This document shows positions 56,186 to 64,000 of a stretch of DNA of 64,000 nucleotides, piece after piece. The translations under genes were made by a program, and so were the position numbers. Within the stretch, counting starts at the first letter, position 1; each line of letters starts with the position of its first letter. Under the pieces are notes generated by a model. The model saw only the letters and a list, made by a program, of their open reading frames with translations. It ran no database searches and was not told the origin of the DNA. Origin of the DNA: Epiperipatus broadwayi (lineage: Eukaryota; Onychophora; Udeonychophora; Euonychophora; Peripatidae); the NCBI GenBank assembly GCA_028023455.1, contig JAQFVV010012510.1, forward strand, positions 1,841,420-1,905,419. Reading direction: 5' to 3'.

Positions 56186-56351
56186 GTATTACCCTGAAGG
56201 CATACCGGTCTAATGTTGCGATTTTTAAGATAACGTCTCCAAGTGATCTGCAGACACATCTACTCGCTAAGATGTGTCCGCATATCACGTGAACACGTCA
56301 CGTTAAAAAGCGCAACATTAAATCGGTATGCCTTCAGGGTAATACGTCATC
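56180..56351. repeat. Foldback nested inside the Merlin left end
   Basis: The outer 47 bp (56180..56226, GATGACGTATTACCCTGAAG start) pair with 56305..56351 with 3 mismatches. An inner part pairs too, ending in GACACATCT / AGATGTGTC around the loop ACTCGCTA, so ~172 nt forms one hairpin. It shares GATGAC with the end of the terminal repeat, and just beyond the right arm CGGGTTATC looks like a degraded second copy of the terminus. Confidence 0.9.
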
Positions 56352-56559
56352 GGGTTATCATGTGATAAAATACAAAGTAAAATGGCAAAAATATAAAAAT
56401 TTAAACGTAAAACAAAAGGAATGTCACGTGATACACACCGACTGAACACCAGCATGTTTCTTGGTCCTGAAAAAAAATACAAACAAAAAAAAAAAATAGT
56501 GAAAATTTAATAAGGTCAATACAAAATTTATTTAAAATGTACATGCATGAAAACTATTC

Positions 56560-57240
56560 AAAAATCTTAAAAATGTGGCCAATTATAACAGCGCATAGCG
56601 CTGTAGTTGTTGGGGGGGGGCCCTTTGTGTTTTTTGACAAGCGAAGCTTGTAGTACAAGATATAAAATACAAAATATAGATATTTGTAGAAATATTAACC
56701 CAAAAATACAAAAAAAACCCCAACAAATTAGTGAAAATTTACGTGCATGAAATACAAAATAAGGTCAATACAAAATATAAAAACAAAAAATTATTGAAAA
56801 TGTGCCATTAATGGTGATCACATTGGCTAATTTTAAAAGCGTACTGTATAGCCAATGAATTTACGAAAAATAATTTGATATTTGTAGAAATATTAACCCA
56901 AAAATACAAAAATTATTTACAAATTAAATGTAATTAATTGAAGAAATATAAAAAAAAAATTTTTTTGTAAATTTTTAAAAAAAAAAGTTAATGCGAATCT
57001 ACCATTAATGGCCATCTTGTATAAAATGTGGTGTAAGAGGCCGTACTTTCTACAAGCATTTGGTAATTTTAAAAACGGACTGTATATTGGTAATTTTATT
57101 AAAAAAATTATTGAAAATTATTTACAAATGAAACATAATTAAGTGGAAGTTTGATAATTGAAGAAATATTAACAAAAATTGTTTGTACATTTAAAATAAA
57201 GATTTAATGCGAATATGGCATTAATGGTGACGTTACTTTT
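56560..57240. repeat. Diverged internal repeats of the Merlin non-coding part
   Basis: Blocks recur about every 200 bp: ATTTGTAGAAATATTAACCC at 56681 and 56880, CATTAATGG near 56807, 57004 and 57216, and TAATTTTAAAAnCGnACTGT near 56831 and 57063 (a variant AATTATAACAGCGCATAGCG lies at 56581). They read as three or four old tandem units. No coding frame. Confidence 0.7.
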
Positions 57241-57338
57241 ACATGCATTTGGATTACTTATTGTCTATATTCAATAATATAATTAATTCTAAAATTATAA
57301 TTATTATAAAAAAAATTAAAATTACTTACAAATAGCAT

Positions 57339-58223
57339 TCACTGTGGAGGACTGAATTGGGATATATGTTCTAAAATTGCAGCGAAAGGATCAGCTTTGT
57401 ACGACTGCCTCCACATAAACTCGCTCAAATATGAGTCCAGGTGCTGACGTGCTGTCCCTCTGTGTTTTTTATTACGCCATTTGACCAAACCCCACAACCT
57501 TTCAACATTCTGTGTATGTATGCCAGTTGTGGGGTCTACGAAGTTGTATGTGTGATTAACACGATGGTGTTCGTATCCAGCCTCAGCTAACTCTTCGCTC
57601 TTGTATCCCTTCCAGAAATCGCTGTAGATAGTCGAGCCTTCGTGTACACTTTGCAAAATTTCTTGCATGAGAGTAGACGCACTTCTATCTCGAATGGCTA
57701 CAATAAAGCATTCCTCAGTCTCTCTGCACACGCCACCAAATAGCCATTGCTGTGGTAGGACTCTTCCGGCATTGTTCTTCCGTTTTGTGAAGAGGCTTTC
57801 ATCAATCTCAACGATTGTGTTGGGACCTCCGATTTTCCGCCTTTCATTTCTTAACAATCTCCAGGTACAAACTTCCCGGAGGTAGTTGTTCCAATCAATA
57901 ACAGTTTTGTCCGAAATATTCAATTCCTCCACACAAAATGTTATCGATGTTAATTCTTTGGACCAACTATAGATGAAACGTATAGTGGTCACGAAAGTCA
58001 TTTTGGAGCCGACAAACCACGTGCCTTTTCTAATTGCAATTTCTGACAGGCAATCCTTCAAGTTACATCGCCATTGTTTCTTGGAATTGTGAATATACTT
58101 TTTCATTTCATGCCCATTTTGACATAATTTCCTTTTGGGGAGAAGACCGCGGTCTTGTAAGAAGATGATCGCTTCTTCCTCCGTACTCAGTAAACTAAAC
58201 AAGGTTCTTGGAGCTTCAGCCAT
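57339..58223 (-). CDS. Merlin transposase (ISXO2-like DDE)
   Basis: An intact 294-codon frame from ATG at 58223 to TGA. It should cut out and reinsert the element by acting on the terminal repeats in the nucleus. A putative zinc-binding N-terminus has C34, H38, C53 and C58 (LCQNGHEM, RCNLKDC). A helical block with a helix-turn-helix-like LNISDKTVIDWNNYLREVC follows (101-119). The ISXO2/IS1595-type catalytic core has VEIDESLF (Asp141), TIYSDFWKGY (Asp202) and HTQNVERLWGLVKWRNK (Glu241), i.e. D-60-D-38-E. Length is as usual for Merlin. Its base composition is clearly less AT-rich than the surroundings. No stop or frameshift. A GTAAGT lies just past the stop codon, but no intron is needed. A host-domesticated gene is less likely, because the ends are perfect. 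Confidence 0.95.
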   Translation of the reverse strand: MAEAPRTLFSLLSTEEEAIIFLQDRGLLPKRKLCQNGHEMKKYIHNSKKQWRCNLKDCLSEIAIRKGTWFVGSKMTFVTTIRFIYSWSKELTSITFCVEELNISDKTVIDWNNYLREVCTWRLLRNERRKIGGPNTIVEIDESLFTKRKNNAGRVLPQQWLFGGVCRETEECFIVAIRDRSASTLMQEILQSVHEGSTIYSDFWKGYKSEELAEAGYEHHRVNHTYNFVDPTTGIHTQNVERLWGLVKWRNKKHRGTARQHLDSYLSEFMWRQSYKADPFAAILEHISQFSPPQ

Positions 58224-58413
58224 ATCACAAAGTAAAATATCAAAAACGCAATGGAAGAGCTGAAAAAAATCACTGTGATCAAGTGGATAGCAAAATCACA
58301 ATAGACAGAAAAATCAAAAAATTTCCCAAATCTCTCTCCGAATTTTAAATCTCGCGGTTAAAAAAAAAAAATTGACTCTCTGATGGATTAATCATGCCAG
58401 TCACTTCGTTGCC

Positions 58414-58429
58414 ATGACAACGTTGTCAT
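58414..58429. promoter_or_regulatory. 16-bp perfect palindrome upstream of the transposase
   Basis: ATGACAACGTTGTCAT, 191 bp upstream of the transposase ATG and inside the element. Perfect dyads of this length are uncommon by chance and may bind a dimer. A second short dyad, ACCGG-AAGGGAAA-CCGGT, sits at ~58449..58466 between it and the terminal repeat. Role inferred only from position. Confidence 0.4.
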
Positions 58430-58477
58430 ACAAAGATCGTCGATGCCTACCGGAAGGGAAACCGGTGGGTCAAATAT

Positions 58478-58505
58478 GTCATCAGGCAAATTATCCGTAA
58501 GTACC
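58478..58505 (-). repeat. Merlin right terminal inverted repeat
   Basis: 28 bp, perfect inverse of 56158..56185. Confidence 0.95.
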
Positions 58506-58513
58506 GAGTATTT
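58506..58513. repeat. Merlin target site duplication, right
   Basis: GAGTATTT, identical to 56150..56157. Confidence 0.95.
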
Positions 58514-58655
58514 ATAATGTTTAATAATTATTATCATTGTCATTATTATCTATATGACTCTCTTCATTATTGGCAAAGATCACATTAATAGAGAACCCTG
58601 AGCTTAGTCCAATGTTTGTTGTTATTAGATTATTGACATTTATTTGACTACAATA

Positions 58656-59095
58656 TATAGTCTAAAAACAGGAAAAACTCTCCATACAGTAGTGCCACTC
58701 AGTGCAATCCAGAGTAATCAATGGATGCCAGAAGGCTTATGCATAAAATTCCTATCAGTGAGAAGCCTTGGATCTGAGAGCACTGCACTCTCCAGTAGCC
58801 ACCTTTTATCTCTACTTAACTACAAAACCATGAGAATAAAATTGAAAACACAATAATATTTTCAATCCAAGCTCATAAGCTTATATAGTCAGATAAATCT
58901 GAACTCAATTCAGCACTCATACATTTTGGTGTCTTTGGCTTTTTAACAACCATAGACACCACTATCCTATTAGGCAGGATTGGTGTTAAACCACTAAACA
59001 TCACGTACTACTGTATGGGGAGTTTTGCTTATTTTAATAACAGTTATGAACAAGCCTAAGAAAGTGATCATGTGATGTTTAGTGGTCTAAAATAT
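58656..59095. mobile_element. M3 repeat, inverted configuration
   Basis: 58674..58900 is the reverse complement of 27000..27290, while 59010..59075 matches 27250..27330 directly, so the copy is a foldback with unequal arms. The right part also contains ACCACTAAACATCAC / GTGATGTTTAGTGGT (~58991..59083), a separate 15-bp perfect inverted pair. No ORF. Confidence 0.75.
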
Positions 59096-61156
59096 AGTCT
59101 ACTACAATGAACATTTCTACAACAAATAAATTGGACAGCAAACATTTTTCTCACTGAATAAAAATTAGTATTACAAACATGTTAGAATGAATGATCTATT
59201 ATCCTATTTGGTAAAATTTAGTTCATTTATTTGCATACTTGTAGTAAAAATATTGTATTATTTTTTTTAAATATTATATTGCATATATGTAATAATAGTC
59301 ACAAATGTAAAACCAAATATTATTGGCTGACATAATATGCACATTTACAAGATATTTTAAGACTATTAAGTAGAGTATCATATATCTTGTTAAAGACTAT
59401 TTGCTTAATTTAATTTGCTTCACTGTTAATTTTTACATTTAGCAGTAAAAACATGATGAAATTTCTTTTATATTCCACAATGTACTTAAAATAATTTTAG
59501 CTCCGAGTCAAAAATTCAGAATTAAAAAGCCATTTAACATTGTTATCAAAATATAAATATTTTTCAAGCAAGAAAGTGGAAGTTCTTATTATTGAATGGA
59601 TAAATCAACAATCTTAGTTTTACTATGAATCAGAAAAATGTCCATGTGAAAAAATGAATATTATGAAAATAGTATGACTAAATATGTTTGTTTATGCTTT
59701 TAATTAAAGATTCAATTTTAGTTTTCTTTAAAAATGAGCTATCAAATTTACATGTAGAATACATTTAAGTATGTATAGCAATTAATTTTAAATATATTTT
59801 TGCATTTTTATTTTATATAACCACAAACTATGCTGTACCTAACTACATGACTTCAATTACATGATATCCAAGGAAATATGTAAACAAAAAAACAAAAATC
59901 CCCATTAAACTGATAATTTCCATATTTGTAAAAAAAAAACATCACTTGTTTACTTCAGAAATGAATGGTAATTTTGTTTACAGTTATTGAAAGTAATATT
60001 AATGTAGAGGTTTTTCATAACACAGTTTCTATGAGACTATTTTTATTGATTTATACACTTAAAACAAATCTGAAGAGGTCAGAATGTGATGAATAGTAAT
60101 CTAACATCTTTATTTCCTTATTTATGACAGAAAAATGCCTAGAAAACATTCATTTCTTTCTGGTGTAGTTTCCACACAAAGTTTTGGGAATAAAAAGAAT
60201 ATGATTTTTTGCTTGTTTATAAAATATTTTTGATTATTTTTACACACAAATTAACTTATAATTATTTAAAACAAAAGACTGCACACACCAACTATCAATT
60301 TATTCATTTATCTTTTATTTTCAAGAAAAGAAGTTAATAAACTTGACCATAATATAAACAAAGAAAATCACAGCATGCATAACATTATCTGTTGGAATCG
60401 ACATGGTGTTAAAATGTTTTCAAATATTGTAATAATTATAAAGCAGATATCAGATTTTAAAACAGAATTTGATAAATTTATTATAAATCCATATTTGTTG
60501 GTTCATATTTTTTAAAAAAACTTTAAAAATAAATTCACTTATTTTCTGTGAGTTTGCTTTCACATTGATGTATGACCATAATGTGATGTAGTTATATCAT
60601 TTGTATTTTCAATTTGCAAAATTCAAATATAATTTTTAAAATATATTTTATTTGTAAAATTAATTTTAAAAAATACCAAGTCCAATATGTTGAATTTTAG
60701 TATAAAATAAAGATTTTATACAGAGATGAAAGATTGAACATTTTGAAAAACTTCCACCAGATGTAACAATAGAAAATATCAGATTTTGTAAGAATTAATA
60801 TTTGCAAGTTTTATATTTGGCAGCCATTTTTTTATTCTCTGAGCTGCATATGTAATCACTTAAAAAAAAGAAAGTAAACTTTGTAAAATTTTATAATATG
60901 TTAGTAATCATTTTTCCATCTCAGGGCACTGTACATGATTATATATATTAATATTTTTTTTTTGATTTGTGCTGAAACAACATACATTTTATTCTTATAT
61001 TATTTTTTCTGAATTCGATGTGCAGTATTTTGCATAATAAAATATTTTCTGAACATAATGCTAAATGTTTTACAAAATTTTAGAACATATTAAAAGCTGA
61101 AATTGACTTAAATATCAAATTAAAAAGATTCCAACTTCTTAATAACAATACCATTA
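59096..61156. other. AT-rich non-coding stretch
   Basis: No gene or known repeat seen. Confidence 0.5.
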
Positions 61157-61522
61157 TTATAAACATTTCTATAGTGTAATTTTTACTACACAACTTGCAA
61201 GCAAAGTAGGAACCTGTTTTTGTCCACTTTTAACACCTTGTGGAGCAATTTAATTATCAACATATGACTAAGATGTGTAAAAGATGTATGATTCCCAAAA
61301 TGCACAGTTCACGTTGAAACAGAATTCATCAGGTGGTCCAGATCACAATCTTTTACACATATATTTTATCATAGTTCAGTACATATAGATAGCCATGTTT
61401 ATGATTATACCCTCCACAAGATGTTAAAAGGAATAGAAAATAGCTTATGTAAAAGTGGTGTAGTGAAAATTACAATACAGAAATATTATTCATCAAGTGA
61501 ATAATCTCTAGCCTAATGAATG
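61157..61522. mobile_element. M2 foldback, copy at 61 kb
   Basis: Left arm from AAACATTTCTATAGTGTAAT to CACCTTGTGGAG; right arm from CTCCACAAGATGTTAAAAGG to GTGGTGTAGTGAAAATTACA and GAAATATTATTCATC, ending near CTAGCCTAATGAATG. An inner pair (GATGTGTAAAAGAT / ATCTTTTACACAT) flanks the M1-like core CATCAGGTGGTCCAGATCAC. No ORF. Confidence 0.8.
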
Positions 61523-61964
61523 ATTAATAAATATTATTAAGACCATTATTATGTTTCTATAAGAGAAAGGTTATTTATAAAAAAAGATCACCCAAAGCAT
61601 ATTGGAATAGTAAATTAAATTACACATTTTATTTATTTTAAAAATAAAAATATGGTAATTTTTTTCTTCATATACACACTCAGTAAAATAGATATAAATG
61701 TGTCCCTCAATATATTATTAATAATTATTATTATTAGTTAAAATGTTGTTTATATTATATTTTTATATGCATACTATACATATAAAAGAGCAGCTGTGAA
61801 AAATACTATACACATACAGCTCAATAAAAACCACATATCTATTCCAATCATTCTTTATCTACAAAATGTAAACTATTATATGCTTTATGAGTGACACTTG
61901 GAATAAAGAATAGTATAATCCATAGCTTCACTGTACTTTTCCTACAGTTGATTAATCTTTAGAA
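61523..61964. other. AT-rich non-coding stretch
   Basis: Nothing recognised. Confidence 0.5.
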
Positions 61965-63670
61965 ACACTTCAATGAATTAAAATTAGAATTTATTAATTG
62001 TTTCAAAATATTAACAGACTTTGAAAGTAGTTCAGGCTTGGGCTGAAAGTAAAAAGATAGCTTATACAAAAAACAATAAAATTTCTTAAGAGATACGATA
62101 ATGTATGAAGAAATGAAGGAAAATGAAAATTTTTTAAAATGTCCCATTAAAAAAAAAAGAATATCTTGCGTTTTATAAAATCATACAAAAAGAATTAATA
62201 ATGGGATAAGAAAATATAATGGTGAATAGGTAGGAAAAGCTATAGAAGAGAATAAAAGTGTAAAACAACATCTTGATACCAAAAGAAGAGTTGCTTTTGC
62301 AATAAAAAGAAAAGATGAAAATATTACTAAAAAGAAAGACAACATCATGAAATGTTTGAAAGAGTTCTATAAAAAAATTTATATTAATAAAGAACAAAAA
62401 AATCACCTACATTTAATCTTCTGAATTGTCCAACATTTTAAATGAATAAGTGAGATATACAATTAAATCTGTGAAGAATAGAAAAACTCCAGAAAGTGAT
62501 GAAATTATTATTGATATTTCATTGGCAATGATATATACCAACTATCTAAAAGATGTACTAGATTATTGGAAAAAGTATAAGAGTAATATTGATATTTAAG
62601 AAAGATGATAAAAAAATATTAGAAATTGTGGACCTATCAATCTTTTATCAGTTTTATAAAAAAAATATAAAGTAATGAACTTTATATTCTAATTAACCAA
62701 AAGAACAAGCTAAATTTAGAATTTTAGCTTAGTAGATCACATCCAAGCAGAGAGAATAATTATGAGTTTTCATTATGCCTTGTTTTGTAGATTATGAAAA
62801 GGCATTTGATTTTATAAGAATTTCTATAGTGACTAAAGTATTGATTCATCAAGTTATAAACCCAGGATGTTGCCATATTTTGTAATATATTTACAAAATG
62901 CAACCACAATGATTAGATAACATAATGATACTAAGAAGATTAGCATTAAGAAATCTTTAAACCTTTTTACATCACTTTTACTAAAAATATTTTATGGTTT
63001 ATAATGGAAAGCACTGAAACAAAATAAAAATTATTTAAGTCATCTTGATTTTGCAAATGATACCATTATGATTGTTTTTGTAAATAATGTTTTATATTAC
63101 AAGAATTATCAGATGAATGCAAAAGGATAGCATTAAAAATAAATGCTAAAAAGACTCGAGTAATATTGGATATAATGTTTTTTGTAGAAATCATTTAATA
63201 TTAAAAAGGAAATATTCCTTTATGTTTGAAAAGGAATGTTTTTCATAGATGTGTTCAACCAATTCTTACTTATAAATTTCATACTTAGATACTTAATAGA
63301 AAAATATTGCAGAAACTTTAGACCATTCAACAAAGCACAGTGAGATTATGTAGGACATAACTAGAAATATTGAAAATGAGATATTCAAATGAGACAAAAA
63401 AAAAAGAATCATTGATAGTATTAAAAAATTAAAAAATTGAAATGGAATTGGGCTGAACGTATTGCTAGAAAAGATAATAATAGATGAACAGTTGAAAATT
63501 TAAATTGAATCCCAAAAAATTGTAAAAGACCCAGAAAAAGACCACATGAGAGATGGATGAATGAAATAAGTTTGTTGATGTGTTATGCAGAAGTGGTGCT
63601 AGATGTCAGCGAAATTGGATTAAATTTGGAGTGACATTCTGCAGAGAATCATAATAATTGAAAATGTTGA
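61965..63670 (+). mobile_element. RTE-type LINE, copy F (decayed)
   Basis: Collinear with the last half of copy B: the start (AATGAATTAAAATTAGAATT) corresponds to B ~34160, ATTATGAAAAGGCATTTGAT (motif A) is at ~62793, GATTTTGCAAATGATAC (motif C, FADD to FAND) is at ~63047 and the C-terminal region lies at 63440..63640. 5'-truncated, with many indels. The 3' end is ATAATAATTGAAAATG. Confidence 0.85.
62165..63640 (+). pseudogene. RTE reverse transcriptase pseudogene (copy F)
   Basis: Scattered readable blocks in changing frames: a damaged KCLNDKDVPDDWK equivalent (~62540), NCGPINLLSVL (for NYRPISLLSAL, ~62628), VDYEKAFDFI (~62790) and LDFANDT (~63047). A large deletion removes much of motifs D-E (joining ~63175 to a later part). 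It is more decayed than A. Confidence 0.75.
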
Positions 63671-63914
63671 TACACTTCCTGTTTAAATGTTTGTTGGATA
63701 ACTTTGCTGTAGGCTAAGAACATAAAACAGATTACCGTTAAATACAAGCATTTCAATGTGACCAGAATAAATGTTTGAACAATAAATTAGTTTCTGCAAA
63801 CAATTAGCTTATAGTAGGCAACTTCACTATATACTTAACCAATATTGAATAGACCACTACATAAGTTTAATTCTACATTTAAATAGAAATATGCTTTGAT
63901 AAAAATTTGAAATA

Positions 63915-64000
63915 TTGATAACCGAGAGGTCAGCGTAGCCGCCTTGCAAGCAAGCAATTGCTTGCAGACAGTTGTCGCAGGTTCGCTTCCCGGCCGATGC
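63915..64000 (+). mobile_element. tRNA-derived SINE cut by the window end
   Basis: ATAACCGAGAGGTCAGCGTA, GCCGCCTTGCAAGCAAGCAA, TTGCTTGCAGACAGTTGTCG, B box CAGGTTCGCTTCCCGG, tail start CCGATGC. Same type as 40508..40612. Its tail and right flank lie beyond the window. Confidence 0.88.

Larger units (their letters stand above)
56158..58505 (-). mobile_element. Complete Merlin DNA transposon
   Basis: 2348 bp, bounded by identical 28-bp terminal inverted repeats starting GGTACTTACGGATAATTTGC (56158..56185 and 58478..58505) and by the 8-bp duplication GAGTATTT. It carries one intact transposase on the minus strand, ~280 bp from the right end, and ~1.15 kb of non-coding DNA at the left end with a large foldback and diverged internal repeats. 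Merlin elements are the animal relatives of IS1016/IS1595 insertion sequences. Perfect ends plus an unbroken gene suggest recent activity. Confidence 0.96.

Noticed and set aside
57667-57885. 72-codon plus-strand frame inside the Merlin element
   Set aside because: Shadow of the transposase gene on the other strand.

Overview
This window looks like intergenic or intronic DNA from an AT-rich animal genome. There are no bacterial gene clusters. Homopolymers and microsatellites are frequent, and nearly every recognisable coding stretch belongs to a eukaryotic transposable element: non-LTR retrotransposons with apurinic endonucleases, a Penelope-like element, tRNA-derived SINEs, a Merlin DNA transposon, an hAT derivative and many foldback elements. 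The mix would suit a cnidarian, flatworm or mollusc, but the sequence does not decide this. I found no convincing host gene.

Layout. 1-5.3 kb: foldback repeats, a hairpin MITE, the C-terminus of a LINE and two tRNA-Gly-like SINEs. 6.4-9.4 kb: a decayed RTE-type LINE (copy A) with a SINE inside it. 10.8-13.5 kb: a SINE, a second hairpin MITE of the same family, and a head-to-head pair of Penelope-like 3' ends with GIY-YIG nuclease remnants. 13.7-16.7 kb: a segment of different composition with two minisatellites, possibly a very long solo LTR on the minus strand. 17.9-25.1 kb: a SINE with a 15-bp target duplication, a microsatellite-flanked foldback, then a full-length two-ORF LINE (LINE-X) with a 16-bp target duplication.

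26.5-39.5 kb: a foldback family (M3), an antisense RTE copy (C) split by an hAT derivative with an exact 8-bp duplication, the best preserved RTE (copy B, two frame lesions) inserted at an (AT)n tract, and an antisense RTE fragment (D). 39.3-51 kb: further SINEs, two other LINE families (LINE-Y and LINE-Z), an M3 foldback, a 287-bp foldback and an RTE 3' end (E). 51-56 kb: mostly featureless AT-rich DNA with a (CT)n tract and a duplicated repeat (M1). 56.2-58.5 kb: a complete Merlin transposon with an intact 294-codon transposase, identical 28-bp inverted repeats and a perfect 8-bp target duplication. 59-64 kb: M3 and M2 foldbacks, a decayed RTE copy (F) and a SINE cut by the window end.

The Merlin element is the only one here with an intact single-ORF protein and perfect ends, so it is the likeliest to be, or to have recently been, autonomous. 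The SINEs carry at least two different tRNA-like heads on one shared short tail, which suggests one (unseen) LINE partner mobilises both. Family assignments rest on recognised motifs, not database searches. Boundaries without target duplications are approximate.
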